A DNA stretch of 64,000 bases from Haloferax marisrubri (GTDB taxonomy: Archaea; Halobacteriota; Halobacteria; Halobacteriales; Haloferacaceae). Under the pieces are notes generated by a model, which saw only the letters and a program-made list of their open reading frames with translations, made no database searches and had not been told where the DNA came from. The DNA is taken from the NCBI RefSeq assembly GCF_001469875.2, contig NZ_LOPW02000005.1:224100-288099 (forward strand). Reading direction: 5' to 3'. Position 1 is the first letter of the stretch, and each line of letters begins with the position of its first letter. The position numbers were made by a program, and so were the translations under genes. This document shows positions 16,372 through 25,590 of the stretch, in pieces.

Positions 16372-18054
16372 TCAGGGTAGGTCAGTTGGGGAGACGTCGA
16401 ATCGCTTGAGGAACTTCTGTACCGCCTCGTCACCCCCGACAATGGTTATTCGCTCGTCCCCGGAGAACTGCCGCTGCGGGTCGACCGAAACTGTCTGTCC
16501 GTCACCGTCCTCGATAGCGATGACGCGACAGCCGGTTCGTTCGTAGATGCGGGAGTTTCCGAGTGTCGACCCCGAAAACGGTGTGGACGGCACGCGAACG
16601 AGGCGAATCTGGCTCGCCGGCGCGAGGACGTCCTCACCTCGAAGCTCCTTTGCGACCATCCTCGCGCTCACTCGCGGGACCGAGAGGACGTAGTCGGCGC
16701 CGGCGCTGAACGCCTTCTGGGTGGCCTCTGCGTCTCCAACCCGGGTGAGGACCTCTATCTCGGGGTTGATAGACTGTGCGAGCACGGTCGTCAAGAGCGC
16801 AATCGAATCGTCTGGGACGCCGATGATGATTGCCCCGGCGCTTTCGACCCCTGCGGCGAGCAACACTTCCCGGGCCCCTCCGTCGCCGACGATATCGACG
16901 CCCGGGCGGTCCTCGACGTCGACTGTGACGACTTCACCGCCGGACTCCTCGATGACCGACTTTGCGGCGCGACCGACTTCTCCCAACCCCACGAGCACGA
17001 AACGCTCGTGTCCGGTGAACGACCGGGGTGGTCGGGTGAACTCGCTCAGGTTCTTGAGTGCGGCCTCCTCCCCGGACACTAACAGAACGGTGTTCGGACG
17101 GACGACTGCGTCTGGGCTGGGTGGCAACTGTAGCTCGCCGTCGAGCCACGCACCGACGATGTTGGCACCGGTTCGCTCTCTAACCCTGGTCTCTCTGATA
17201 CTACGCCCCACGAGCTCGCTCGATTCGGAGACTGGGAGCTCCATCAGTCTCGTGTCTCCCCCGAGTTCGATGGTGTCTCGCAGTTCAGAGCTGAACGAGG
17301 CGACGGCTTTCTCTGCGAGACGGTGTCCTAAGACGCCGTGCGGTGACAGCACGGTATCTGCGCCGACGGTGCGCAGTATCTCCTCCATTCTGCTGTCGTC
17401 GGTCAGCGCGATGACGTCGATATCAGGCCGTACTCCTCGGACAGTAAGTATCGTGTTGACGTTCGCATCGCCGGCGTCGGTGATGACCGTCCGTGCAGTC
17501 TTGATGCTGGCCCGCTCAAACGTTGTCGTCGCTTGTGGAGAGCCGTGAATGGCGGCGTAGCCACGGTTTGAGAGTGATTCGGCGTCTTCCCGTGAGGACG
17601 AAATGAGCACGTAATCGATGCCAAATTCTCTGAGTTCGTCCAGGAGAATTGCAGAGTCCCGGCGGTACTCACAGATGATGACGTGGCCGTTTTTCGGGCT
17701 GAGTCGGTCGTCGAGGTTGACCTCGGCGCTGGTGAACAGGGGAATGATGATGAGACGGAGAGTGAAAAACCCGACTGCGATACCGGAAATCTGAATCAAG
17801 GCGACGAACAGGAACATCAGCGGATGGCTCCAGATGTCCGAGTCTTGCCCGTAGCCCGTGGTGGTCATCGTCTGAATGACGAACTCGAACGAGGCGAAAA
17901 TGGACTGATTGGCGCCTTCGAGCCGCGCTAGTGCGTAGTTGTATGCCACTGTGTAGAGGACGATGAGTAACACGAGCCCGGTGAGGTAGTAGATGACGTG
18001 TCGGATTCGACGGCTTGGTTCGAACCGACGAATGGACTCGGGGAGTGGCGACAT
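16372..18054 (-). CDS. Two-TM potassium channel with RCK (TrkA-N/TrkA-C) domains, MthK-like
   Basis: The 560-residue protein has TM1 about 19-43, a pore helix and filter TTTGYG (about 64-69, with Gln instead of Asp next), and TM2 about 79-105. Two RCK units follow. The first Rossmann domain (GHVIICEYRRDS) lacks GxGxxG, as in MthK. The second (FVLVGLGEVG) keeps it. Each is followed by a TrkA-C-like module. It should be a K+-selective, ligand-gated channel. Codon use differs from neighbours, with more A/T third positions, and a truncated gene lies just downstream, both suggesting acquisition. Confidence 0.88.
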   Translation of the reverse strand: MSPLPESIRRFEPSRRIRHVIYYLTGLVLLIVLYTVAYNYALARLEGANQSIFASFEFVIQTMTTTGYGQDSDIWSHPLMFLFVALIQISGIAVGFFTLRLIIIPLFTSAEVNLDDRLSPKNGHVIICEYRRDSAILLDELREFGIDYVLISSSREDAESLSNRGYAAIHGSPQATTTFERASIKTARTVITDAGDANVNTILTVRGVRPDIDVIALTDDSRMEEILRTVGADTVLSPHGVLGHRLAEKAVASFSSELRDTIELGGDTRLMELPVSESSELVGRSIRETRVRERTGANIVGAWLDGELQLPPSPDAVVRPNTVLLVSGEEAALKNLSEFTRPPRSFTGHERFVLVGLGEVGRAAKSVIEESGGEVVTVDVEDRPGVDIVGDGGAREVLLAAGVESAGAIIIGVPDDSIALLTTVLAQSINPEIEVLTRVGDAEATQKAFSAGADYVLSVPRVSARMVAKELRGEDVLAPASQIRLVRVPSTPFSGSTLGNSRIYERTGCRVIAIEDGDGQTVSVDPQRQFSGDERITIVGGDEAVQKFLKRFDVSPTDLP

Positions 18055-18348
18055 TTTGAGACACGTACAGTAGTGCGGAAGCGAAGAAAACAGTACGCCC
18101 TCCTCGTAGTGACACCTCTCTTCGGGCGTAGAATGTCGCCCAGAACACTAACGGCCGGTCTCATCCCGAGGCGGCGTGCCGCGTCGACCGGGAAACCCTC
18201 GTGCCGGGCGGTCCGTCTTTCGGGCGCGGACGTTCCGAAGTACGCCGGCGTCAGCCGGCCAGTTGCTATTGCGCACCCGGGTTCGCCGTGCTGTCATCGC
18301 TCCCGAAGTGGGAACACTCGGACGGGGACTTGAGGTACGCACTCGGCC
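18055..18348. other. Intergenic stretch without a supported gene
   Basis: The 294 bp between the channel gene and the lipoprotein gene hold a GCCGGC...GCCGGC inverted repeat at 18244-18259 and the upstream region of the channel. I see no open frame with coding character. Confidence 0.4.
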
Positions 18349-18792
18349 CTAGCGCGCCGGGGGTAAAACGAGTTCCGACCGGCGGGCGTCGTCGCCGGCG
18401 AAGAAGACGGCTCGAAGCCGGACGACTTGGCCGTCGACGCGGATGAAGTAGAGGCGGTCTTCGGACCGGTCGAGCGACGGGAGCGCGTCGAGGTCCGCCC
18501 GGAGGGCGTCGTAGTCGCTCAGGCAGTCGGAGATGCTCGACTCGCGCGGGTGGCCCTCGGCGGCCGCCTCGACCACCTTCAGCACCCACGGGCTGTTAGC
18601 AACCCGCGGGTCGGCGGCGTCGACGACAGTCGCCCCGTCGGGTGCCTTTCCGACCAGTTCCGCCCGGAGGAAGATTTCGGCCGACGTACACCCTCGAAGC
18701 GACGAACAGCCCGCGAGCCCGCCGGTCAGCCCCACCCCGACGGCCGCGGCTCCGCGACGGAGCAGTTGACGGCGAGAGGGTCGGCCGGCCAT
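18349..18792 (-). CDS. Small Tat-exported lipoprotein of unknown function
   Basis: The 147-residue protein starts with a twin-arginine signal (SRRQLLRRGAAAVGVGL) and the lipobox LAGC near residue 28, so it is probably exported folded and lipid-anchored. The mature part is short with two or three more Cys (GCTS and SDCLSD), which could form a disulfide. No family is recognised. It lies 42 bp downstream of the lipid reductase gene on the same strand and could be co-transcribed with it. Confidence 0.72.
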   Translation of the reverse strand: MAGRPSRRQLLRRGAAAVGVGLTGGLAGCSSLRGCTSAEIFLRAELVGKAPDGATVVDAADPRVANSPWVLKVVEAAAEGHPRESSISDCLSDYDALRADLDALPSLDRSEDRLYFIRVDGQVVRLRAVFFAGDDARRSELVLPPAR

Positions 18793-18834
18793 CGACTGAC
18801 AGAAATTCGGAATGCCTGATAAGCCTTCCGTCGG

Positions 18835-20220
18835 CTACAGCGCGTACTCGTCTTCGCGCAGTTGGACGTACTTGCCCTTGCGGTACTTCACTTTCGTCCG
18901 CTGGTACTGTGTGGCGAGTTTGGCGGCGCTGAACCCGGCGGTGAGTTTCGAAGCGCCGAACGCCTTGTAGCCCTCGTCCTTTTCGAGGAGCTTCCGGGCC
19001 GCCTTGAACGTCTTGTCCCACTGGCCGGGGCCGTAGTCGTGGACGATTTCGGCCATTGCGACGTTGCGGAGAATCTCGTCGCCGATGGCGTCCTTCCAGC
19101 GCTCGTTGTAGTCGCTCAGGTCGCCTTCGGCGGCGAGTTCGCCGGCGATGGCTCCCGTCCGGACCGCGACGTGGTCGCCGCCCTCGTGGAAGGCCGAGGT
19201 CGCGCCCATCGCGCCGCCGGTGACGGCGATGCCGGCAGACGCGGGCGAGTCGATGGGTCGCGTCGAGGAGATGGCGTACGTCTCGGTGCCCTTCGTCTTC
19301 CCGCGGTCCTCGACGAGCGGGAAGTCCTCGTCGATGTCGTACTCGTCGCCGTACTCCTGTTCGAGGAGACGGCGGACGTACTCCCGGCCCTGCGGGATGC
19401 GCTCGTCGTCCTCGCGGAGGAGGTTGTACGCCTCGCGGTCTTCGACCTCGTCGATGTCGAGGCCGATGGGCATCGTGAGGCCGACCCGGCAGACGTTGTT
19501 GTCGTTCGGGAAAATCCACGGATACGCCGTGTGGCCCGGCATGTAGCCCCACCAGAACTTGATTGCGCCGTCGACTTCGTCGAACAGTTCCGGCGGGAAC
19601 TCGCGGTGTTCCTGGTAGGCGATGTGGTTCGCCTCGGTCGACGACAGGCGGTCCGTGATGGGGAACGGAAGCAGGTCGTCGAGCACCTTGTTCGTGACCG
19701 TCCGCTGGGGACCGTCGGCGAGCACGACGAAATCAGCGCCCACGTCCTCGCCGTTGGCGAGGCGGACGACGTGTCGGGGGTCGTCGCCGGCGGCGTCGAG
19801 GTCGGTCTCCACGTCGCGGACGGACGCCTTCACGCGGTACTCCGCGCCGGCGTCTTCGGCGCGACTGCGGAGCCAGTCGTCGAACTTCGCGCGGTGGAAG
19901 GTGTAGCCGAACTCGTCGTACGAGGAGTCGATACCGGTGCTCCGAAGCGTCAGCGACTCGTTCGGCCCGATGAACTCCGCGCGGTCGAGGATGTCGAGCA
20001 CGACGTCGTCGGGGAACTCGTCGGGGTGGATGCCCATGATGTCCACCCAGTAGTCGAGGATACCGGCCGCGTCCGTCGAATCGGGCCCGAGGCCCGGTCG
20101 GTCTGCTCGGGGGACGCCCTTTTCGAGGACCAGAGCGGAGGCTCCGGCCGAGGCCGCGGCGTGTGCCGCCGACGTGCCGGCCGGACCGCCGCCGATGATG
20201 GCGACATCTACGCGTTCCAT
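18835..20220 (-). CDS. Digeranylgeranylglycerophospholipid reductase family flavoprotein
   Basis: The 461-residue protein opens MERVDVAIIGGGPAGTSAA, the FAD-binding Rossmann motif of geranylgeranyl reductases. It also has FVVLADGPQRTVTNKVL, IKFWWGYMPGHTAYPWIFP and AVTGGAMGATSAFHEGGDHVA, all family landmarks. These enzymes saturate the isoprenoid chains of archaeal ether lipids or related polyprenyl compounds. Haloarchaea have several paralogues, so this one may act on lipids, menaquinone side chains or dolichol. The ATG at 20220 follows a TATA-like box at 20244. The Tat lipoprotein gene follows closely. Confidence 0.87.
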   Translation of the reverse strand: MERVDVAIIGGGPAGTSAAHAAASAGASALVLEKGVPRADRPGLGPDSTDAAGILDYWVDIMGIHPDEFPDDVVLDILDRAEFIGPNESLTLRSTGIDSSYDEFGYTFHRAKFDDWLRSRAEDAGAEYRVKASVRDVETDLDAAGDDPRHVVRLANGEDVGADFVVLADGPQRTVTNKVLDDLLPFPITDRLSSTEANHIAYQEHREFPPELFDEVDGAIKFWWGYMPGHTAYPWIFPNDNNVCRVGLTMPIGLDIDEVEDREAYNLLREDDERIPQGREYVRRLLEQEYGDEYDIDEDFPLVEDRGKTKGTETYAISSTRPIDSPASAGIAVTGGAMGATSAFHEGGDHVAVRTGAIAGELAAEGDLSDYNERWKDAIGDEILRNVAMAEIVHDYGPGQWDKTFKAARKLLEKDEGYKAFGASKLTAGFSAAKLATQYQRTKVKYRKGKYVQLREDEYAL

Positions 20221-20243
20221 ACCGCTACAGCACTTCGCTCGGG

Positions 20244-20251
20244 TATTAAAC
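20244..20251 (-). promoter_or_regulatory. TATA-like box of the lipid reductase gene
   Basis: TATTAAAC on the plus strand (GTTTAATA on the minus) is centred about 27 nt before the start at 20220. Confidence 0.5.
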
Positions 20252-20511
20252 CCCCTGAACCGACGCGGCGTCCGACGGTTTCGAGACCGCGCGTCCGAGC
20301 GCCGCTCCGGCCGTGTTCCGGTCGCGCGGCGCGTCCGCGGCCCGGCGCGTCGCCGCTCGACCACGCTCCGGGGGCGACATCCCGACGGCCTCTGCGCAGC
20401 GCATTACGGTACGGTTAGAGATAATTTCAAGATGACGTAAATGTCGGCGACTGCTATCAGTTTTTTCGGGCTACTTCCACTAAATACTGCGTCTGATAAC
20501 CAGAGACGGAG

Positions 20512-20519
20512 GTTTATCA
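20512..20519 (+). promoter_or_regulatory. TATA-like box of the small acidic protein gene
   Basis: GTTTATCA is centred about 29 nt before the ATG at 20545. The alternative GTG at 20524 lies only 5 nt past the box and would be outside the mRNA, so the ATG is favoured. Confidence 0.5.
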
Positions 20520-20544
20520 CAACGTGCGCGGTAGCTCCGAGTCA

Positions 20545-20772
20545 ATGACCGCAGACGAGCCGGACGAACCGCGAGAGCCCGTCGTGTTCCGCGACGAGAC
20601 GGGCGACCTCGTCTTCGTCGACGGCGGCCCCGCCCCCCAGGGGTATGCGCCCGTTGCGTGGAAACTCGGCGAAGACGGTACGCGGTTCGTCGTCGACCCG
20701 ACAGTCGATGCGGTCGCGGTCACCCGGACGATTTCGAAACGTCGCCCGCGGCGGCGCGAGCCCATCGAGTGA
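20545..20772 (+). CDS. Small acidic haloarchaeal protein of unknown function
   Basis: The 75-residue soluble protein starts MTADEPDEPREPVVF and ends with a basic tail (SKRRPRRREPIE). The middle reads like a small beta sheet (VVFRDETGDLVFVDGG, then WKLGEDGTRFVVD). No family or motif is recognised. It has its own promoter and stands 57 bp before the dehydrogenase gene on the same strand, so it might be co-transcribed with it. Confidence 0.65.
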   Translation: MTADEPDEPREPVVFRDETGDLVFVDGGPAPQGYAPVAWKLGEDGTRFVVDPTVDAVAVTRTISKRRPRRREPIE

Positions 20773-20829
20773 CCGGTCCTCCCCGCCCGAATCGGACAGA
20801 TTCATCACCGCCTTCGAGAATCATCGAGC

Positions 20830-21789
20830 ATGTCCGACCCAGACATCGCGGTGCTTCGGCAGAAGATTCACGGACTGTCTGCCGAGGCGTACGCCGAAAC
20901 GCTCCGCGAGCGCCTCCCCGACCGCGAGGTCGCCCTCGCGACGACCCCGGCAGAGGAGCGCGACCTCCTCTCTCGCGTCCAAGTCGCGACCGGGTTCGAC
21001 GCGACCGAAGACGACCTCGAAGCCGCCGAGAACCTCGACCTGTTCGCCTGCGTGTTCGCCGGCACGGGCCATCTCCCCATCGAGGCGTTCGAGGCCCGCG
21101 ACGTGGCCGTCACCAACGCCTCCGGCGTCCACGGCCCGAACATCGCCGAGCAGGTCCTCGGGAGCCTCCTCTACTTCGCCCGCCGCTTCCACGTCGCGGA
21201 GCGACAGAAAGACGCGAGCGTCTGGCAGTCGTACCCGACGGTCGAACTGCAGGGCTCGACGGTCGCCGTCGTCGGTCTCGGCGCGCTCGGCGAGGCCGTC
21301 GTCGACCGACTCGACCCGTTCGGCGTCGAGACCGTCGGCGTGCGCTACTCGCCGGAGAAGGGCGGCCCGACCGACGAGGTCGTCGGCTTCGACGACGAGC
21401 AGGGCCTCCACGACGCCTTCGCCCGCGCCGACTACGTCGTCATCGCGTGCCCGCTGACGGACGCCACCCGCGGCCTCGTCGACGCCGACGCGTTCGCCTC
21501 GATGGCCCCCGACACCGTCCTCGTCAACGTCGGCCGCGGCCCGGTCGTCGATACCGACGCGCTCGTCTCCCAACTTCGAAGCAACGGCATCCGCGGGGCG
21601 GCGCTCGACGTGACCGACCCCGAACCGCTCCCCTCGGACCACCCGCTTTGGGACTTCGAGAACGTCCTCATCACGCCCCACAACGCCGGCCACACCCCGA
21701 AGTACTGGGAGCGCATGGCCGACATCATCGCCGAGAACCTCGACAAACTGGACGCCGGCGACGACGACCTGCGGAACCGCGTGGTCTAA
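20830..21789 (+). CDS. D-2-hydroxyacid dehydrogenase
   Basis: The 319-residue NAD(P)-dependent enzyme has the GLGALGEAVVDRL dinucleotide motif near residue 145. The catalytic Arg is in VNVGRGPVVDTDAL, the Glu in the DPEPLPSDHPLW segment, and the His in TPHNAGHTPKYWERM. It reduces 2-ketoacids to D-2-hydroxyacids or the reverse. Haloferax has several such paralogues with differing substrate range. The full normal length is present. It could work with the FAD oxidase at the left edge on D-hydroxyacids, but nothing in the sequence shows this. Confidence 0.9.
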   Translation: MSDPDIAVLRQKIHGLSAEAYAETLRERLPDREVALATTPAEERDLLSRVQVATGFDATEDDLEAAENLDLFACVFAGTGHLPIEAFEARDVAVTNASGVHGPNIAEQVLGSLLYFARRFHVAERQKDASVWQSYPTVELQGSTVAVVGLGALGEAVVDRLDPFGVETVGVRYSPEKGGPTDEVVGFDDEQGLHDAFARADYVVIACPLTDATRGLVDADAFASMAPDTVLVNVGRGPVVDTDALVSQLRSNGIRGAALDVTDPEPLPSDHPLWDFENVLITPHNAGHTPKYWERMADIIAENLDKLDAGDDDLRNRVV

Positions 21790-21888
21790 CCCGAGTCGAA
21801 CCGGCGGCTCCGCGAGTGCGGAATCGGTGACGCCGCGACCGGGTTCCGCACCGAAACTGTCAATTCGGTTGCGACTGTCGGTTGCGCC

Positions 21889-22149
21889 GTGCAGTTCGCA
21901 TCGTGGCGGTGGAACCGAATCATCGCGTTCTTCGGCGGCGCTGGACTCCTCTTTTTGGTTCCGTGGTCGGGGCTCTCGCCCGCTCTCCCGGCGTGGACGG
22001 TAGACGTGTTGGTCGCCGTCCCGTTCGGCTTGTGCGTCTACGGGTTCACCGAACAGCCGCGAAAAGTGATTCTGCTGATTCCGGTCGGAACCGCGCTCGG
22101 AATCGGGGTACTCGCCCTGTACCGGGCGTCCGGCGTACACCTGCTTTGA
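21889..22149 (+). CDS. Small two-TM membrane protein of unknown function
   Basis: The 86-residue protein from a GTG start has two or three hydrophobic segments (AFFGGAGLLFLVPW, VDVLVAVPFGLCVYGF, VILLIPVGTALGIGVLALY). The loops are short and contain few charges. No family is recognised; similar tiny membrane proteins are frequent between haloarchaeal metabolic genes. It converges with ilvD, 57 bp apart. Confidence 0.6.
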   Translation: MQFASWRWNRIIAFFGGAGLLFLVPWSGLSPALPAWTVDVLVAVPFGLCVYGFTEQPRKVILLIPVGTALGIGVLALYRASGVHLL

Positions 22150-22206
22150 CGACGGACGACGGCGTCCGCGTCGCGGGAGACGCCGCGGCGACTCGTCTCT
22201 TCGTCT

Positions 22207-23961
22207 CTATTCGTCGCGCGTGAGCGCCGGGTTCGTCACCGCGCCGTTCGCGGCGGAGCCGAAGTCGCGGGCGTACTTCGCCAGCACGCCGGAGGTGTAC
22301 GCCGGCGGCTTGGGTTCCCAGTCTTCCTTCCGCGCTTCGAGTTCCTCGTCAGAGAGGTCCACAGAGAGCTCGCGGTTCGGGATGTCGACGGTCACCTCGT
22401 CGCCGTCTTCGAGGAGGCCGATGGGGCCGCCCTCGGTCGCCTCGGGGGCGACGTGGCCGACCATCGGGCCGCGCGTCGCGCCGGAGAACCGACCGTCGGT
22501 GAGAAGCGCCACGTCGTCCTCGTGGCCCTGTCCGACGACGGCGGCGGTGACGCCGAGCATCTCGCGCATGCCGGGGCCGCCACGCGGTCCCTCGTTGCGG
22601 ATGGCGATGACGTCGCCTTCCTCGATGTGGCCCTCCTGCACGTAGCGCATCGCGTCCTCTTCGTTCTCGAAGACGCGGGCGGGGCCGGTGTGGTGGAAGG
22701 CGTCGTCGCCGGTGACCTTCAGGACCGCGCCGTCGGGCGCGAGGTTGCCGGTGAGAATCTTGATTGCGCCCTCCTCCTGATACGGCTCGTCGACCGTGTA
22801 GAGGAAGTCCGCTTCGAGGCCGTCGTCGTCCGGGAGGTCGAGGTGGTCGAGTTCCTCGGCGATGGTGCGGCCGGTGACGGTCATCGCGTCGCCGTGGAAC
22901 AGGCCGGCCTCGACGAGACGGCGGATGACGACCGGGATGCCGCCGATTTCGTGGAGGTCGTTCATGACGCGCGTGCCGCCGGGCTGGAGGTTGGCGATTT
23001 TCGGCGTGCGCCGGGAGATCTCGTCGAACTCCTCGATGTCGAGGTCGACGCCGGCCTCGGCGGCCAGCGCGAGCAGGTGGAGCACGGCGTTGGTCGACCC
23101 GCCGGTGGCGACCTGGAGCGTGATGGCGTTCTCGAAGGACTTCTTCGTGAGGATGTCGGAGGGGCGGCGGTCGTTCTCCACGCAGTCGAGGACGACCTCG
23201 CCGGCGCGGCGGGCGTTCTCGTAGCGCTCGTCGGACTCGGCGGGCGCGGACGCGGACCCGAGCGGGGCCAGTCCGAGCGCCTCGGAGATGGAGGCCATCG
23301 TGTTGGCGGTGAACATCCCGCCGCAGGAGCCCGCGCCGGGGCAGGCGTGGCGTTCGAGGTCGTCGAGTTCGTCGGCGCTCATGTCGCCTTCGGCGTAGGT
23401 GCCGACGCCCTCGAAGACGTTCTGGACGGTCACCTCGCGGCCCTCGTGCTGTCCGGGCATGATGGAGCCGCCGTAGAGGAAGACGGAGGGCAGGTCCGTT
23501 CGGATGGCTGCCATCATCATCCCGGGGAGGTTCTTGTCACAGCCGGCGACGGTGACGAGCGCGTCCATGCGCTCGCCGAAGGAGACGAGTTCGACGGAGT
23601 CGGCGATGACCTCGCGGGAGATGAGCGAGGCCTTCATGCCTTCTGTCCCCATGGAGATGGCGTCGGAGATGGTGACGGTCCCGAACTCGATGGGCATCCC
23701 GCCCGCGGCGTCGATGCCCTCGATGGCGGCGTCGGCAACGTCGTCGAGGTGGACGTTACACGGGGTGATGTCGGCGGCGGGGTTCGGCACGCCGACCATC
23801 GGCGACGAGAAGTCCTCGTCGTCGAAGCCCATGGCGCGGAACATCGCACGGTGCGGGGCCTTGTCGGGACCCTCTGTGACCTCCGTACTTCGGAGGTTCG
23901 GGTCCTTACCGCTGGAGAACACGTCGTCCGGGTCCTCCTCGCGTGGGGACTGCTGGCTCAT
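22207..23961 (-). CDS. ilvD: Dihydroxy-acid dehydratase
   Basis: IlvD dehydrates 2,3-dihydroxy-isovalerate and -methylvalerate in valine, leucine and isoleucine synthesis, using an Fe-S cluster. The 584-residue protein has the cluster Cys motifs [22 protein letters not shown] and [15 protein letters not shown], plus [14 protein letters not shown] and [13 protein letters not shown]. Its length is normal for the family. The start at 23961 has a TATA-like CTTAAAT about 28 nt upstream, so the mRNA is probably leaderless. No other branched-chain genes are near. Confidence 0.96.
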   Translation of the reverse strand: MSQQSPREEDPDDVFSSGKDPNLRSTEVTEGPDKAPHRAMFRAMGFDDEDFSSPMVGVPNPAADITPCNVHLDDVADAAIEGIDAAGGMPIEFGTVTISDAISMGTEGMKASLISREVIADSVELVSFGERMDALVTVAGCDKNLPGMMMAAIRTDLPSVFLYGGSIMPGQHEGREVTVQNVFEGVGTYAEGDMSADELDDLERHACPGAGSCGGMFTANTMASISEALGLAPLGSASAPAESDERYENARRAGEVVLDCVENDRRPSDILTKKSFENAITLQVATGGSTNAVLHLLALAAEAGVDLDIEEFDEISRRTPKIANLQPGGTRVMNDLHEIGGIPVVIRRLVEAGLFHGDAMTVTGRTIAEELDHLDLPDDDGLEADFLYTVDEPYQEEGAIKILTGNLAPDGAVLKVTGDDAFHHTGPARVFENEEDAMRYVQEGHIEEGDVIAIRNEGPRGGPGMREMLGVTAAVVGQGHEDDVALLTDGRFSGATRGPMVGHVAPEATEGGPIGLLEDGDEVTVDIPNRELSVDLSDEELEARKEDWEPKPPAYTSGVLAKYARDFGSAANGAVTNPALTRDE

Positions 23962-23985
23962 ACCTCTTCGGAGCGTGTGCGCGAA

Positions 23986-23992
23986 CTTAAAT
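23986..23992 (-). promoter_or_regulatory. TATA-like box of ilvD
   Basis: CTTAAAT on the plus strand (ATTTAAG on the minus) is centred about 28 nt before the ilvD ATG. Confidence 0.5.
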
Positions 23993-24057
23993 GGCCGCGA
24001 CTGGGCAGACGTTGCAGTCGGATTCGCCCGACGACCCTCGGTTCTGTGGGCGTTTTC

Positions 24058-24678
24058 CTACTCCGCGTCGCGTCGCGCCAATCCGGTGAGATGCGGTGCT
24101 TCGGGCACGATTATCTCCGCGGTCCCGAGACGGGCGGCGTTCTCGCTCCCCGGCAGACAGAACGTCGGCATCCCGTCGACGACGCCGGCGGTCGCGCGGG
24201 TGCCGACGACCTTGGTGCCGATGTCGTCGTACGAGAGCCGTCGGAACAGTTCGCCGAACCCCGGAAGCGTCTTCTCGAACAACTGCGTCGCCGCCTCGAC
24301 GGTTCGGTCGTCGGGCGTGACGCCCGTCCCGCCGGTCGTGACCGTCACGTCCACGTCGCCGCGGTCGGCCATCCGCGCGACCGCGGTCTGAATCTCGTCG
24401 TAGTCGTCGTCGACGACCCGCCGGACCGACACCGAGTGTCCGGCCTCTCGGAGCAGTTCCGCTACCGCGTCGCCCGCCGGGTCGTCGTCCACGTCGCGGG
24501 TGGACGAAATCGTCAGCACCGCCGCTTCGAGGTCGTCGATGTCGTGGTGGTGATGGTCGTGGTCGTGGCCGTGGCTGTGGTCGTCGTCTCCGTGGTGGTG
24601 GCCGTGACTGCCGTCGCCCTCGCCGTGGTGGTCGTGGCCGTGGTCGTCGGCCCCGTCGTGATGGTCGTGGTCGCTCAC
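24058..24678 (-). CDS. MoaB/MogA molybdenum cofactor protein with His-rich N-terminal tail
   Basis: Residues about 47-206 form a MogA/MoaB domain, with TVTTGGTGVTPDDRTVEA as the pterin/MPT-binding loop and GTRATAGVVDGMPTFCLPGSENA late. The family adenylylates molybdopterin before Mo insertion. The first 46 residues hold 19 His and many Asp, an extension rarely fused to this domain. It looks like a metal-binding tail (Ni, Zn, Co or Cu) as found in metallochaperones. The coding DNA here is a GTG/GTC-rich low-complexity run on the plus strand. No other Mo-cofactor gene is in the window. Confidence 0.85.
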   Translation of the reverse strand: MSDHDHHDGADDHGHDHHGEGDGSHGHHHGDDDHSHGHDHDHHHHDIDDLEAAVLTISSTRDVDDDPAGDAVAELLREAGHSVSVRRVVDDDYDEIQTAVARMADRGDVDVTVTTGGTGVTPDDRTVEAATQLFEKTLPGFGELFRRLSYDDIGTKVVGTRATAGVVDGMPTFCLPGSENAARLGTAEIIVPEAPHLTGLARRDAE

Positions 24679-24777
24679 GGCCGCGGCTTCGTCGTCTGGC
24701 GATAAAATTCCCGCGTCGGCCCGACGGTCGTCGAACCGCGGCGACCGGCCGGGTGCCGGGCCGTCAAGGCGTTCGGC

Positions 24778-25590
24778 TCACCCGTCGCCGAGGCGTTCGT
24801 CCGCTTCGTCGAGCGAGTCGAGCGTCAGGCGTTCCGCGTTCTCGCGGAGCGTCTCGAACTGCCCGTTGGCCCACTCGACGGCGTCTTCCGTGTCGTTGCG
24901 GGCGACCCCGCCGACGCCGGTGTCGGTGTAGACGACGACGCCCGCCTCCGATTCCGTCGCCCAGAGGCCGAACCGGAACGGGACCTTACCTCGGTAGAGC
25001 GTCACCGACTCGTGTCGAATCTGGTCGACGATGACCGCGCGGGACGTGGGGACGGCGACGAGTCGGTCGAACAGCTCGTCGTCGATTATCATCTCGACGA
25101 CGGTCCCGCCGGCCGTCGCCGTCTCGTAGAACGGGCGGAGCTGGCCGACGAGCGCGACCGGGGCGACGCCGTAGACATGCTCCGCGCTCTCGATGCTCGA
25201 AAACAGCTCCCGAATCGCGCTGTCCGGGATGTTCGGACTCGACGTGTGAACCGTCGCACCCGTCAGGAACGCGAGCTCTAAGGGCGCGTCGGCCGGCAGC
25301 ATCGACAGGAGGTCACGTCCCGCGTGGACGCCGCGGAGGGAGTCGAGACACTCGTCGTACGCGCCGAGCGCGCACCGGCCGACGCAGGTCAGTTGATACC
25401 GACCCTCGACGCGCTCGACGACCCCGGCGTCGAGCAGGTCGCGGACGACGCGGTCGACCGTCGAACGCGACGTGTCGAGGTCGTCGGCGAGCTCGCGCTT
25501 GTCTCGCGGTCGCTCCGCGAGCGACCGGACGAACGACGACCGCCTCACGAGCAGGCGCGAGAGCTGTGCTGAAGTCTCGTCTCTGTTCAC
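24778..25590 (-). CDS. Winged-helix transcriptional regulator with FilR1-like (DUF1724) domain
   Basis: The 270-residue protein from a GTG start (VNRDETSAQLSRLL) has an N-terminal winged helix. Its recognition region is KRELADDLDTSRSTVDRVVRDLLDAGVVERVEGRYQLT (about 30-70, quoted in two halves in family alignments). The C-terminal ligand-binding part carries VEMIIDDELFDRL and a closing VVVYTDTGVGGVARNDT, the pattern of the FilR1 middle domain. Such proteins are common haloarchaeal regulators. It is divergent from the MDR dehydrogenase and may control it. Longer upstream starts exist but add low-complexity sequence. Confidence 0.8.
   Translation of the reverse strand: MNRDETSAQLSRLLVRRSSFVRSLAERPRDKRELADDLDTSRSTVDRVVRDLLDAGVVERVEGRYQLTCVGRCALGAYDECLDSLRGVHAGRDLLSMLPADAPLELAFLTGATVHTSSPNIPDSAIRELFSSIESAEHVYGVAPVALVGQLRPFYETATAGGTVVEMIIDDELFDRLVAVPTSRAVIVDQIRHESVTLYRGKVPFRFGLWATESEAGVVVYTDTGVGGVARNDTEDAVEWANGQFETLRENAERLTLDSLDEADERLGDG

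Larger units (their letters stand above)
20221..20544. other. Divergent intergenic region, two promoters
   Basis: The 324 bp between the reductase and the small acidic protein gene contain a very GC-rich centre (20265-20395) and an A/T-richer part (20400-20520). I see no coding signal. TATA-like boxes at both ends are listed separately. Confidence 0.55.

Noticed and set aside
20265..20395. GC-rich core of the reductase upstream region as a possible small RNA gene
   Set aside because: No promoter or terminator-like signal and no stable symmetric structure was evident by eye.
24540..24680. Low-complexity run of GTG/GTC-like triplets on the plus strand, resembling a microsatellite or a Val-rich plus-strand protein
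   Set aside because: It is the reverse complement of the His/Asp-rich codons of the MoaB tail. The plus-strand reading has no start or family character.
23000..24700. Long plus-strand open frame antisense to ilvD and the MoaB gene
   Set aside because: Antisense frames stay open in GC-rich DNA with G/C third positions. The minus-strand proteins have clear family motifs and the plus-strand product does not.
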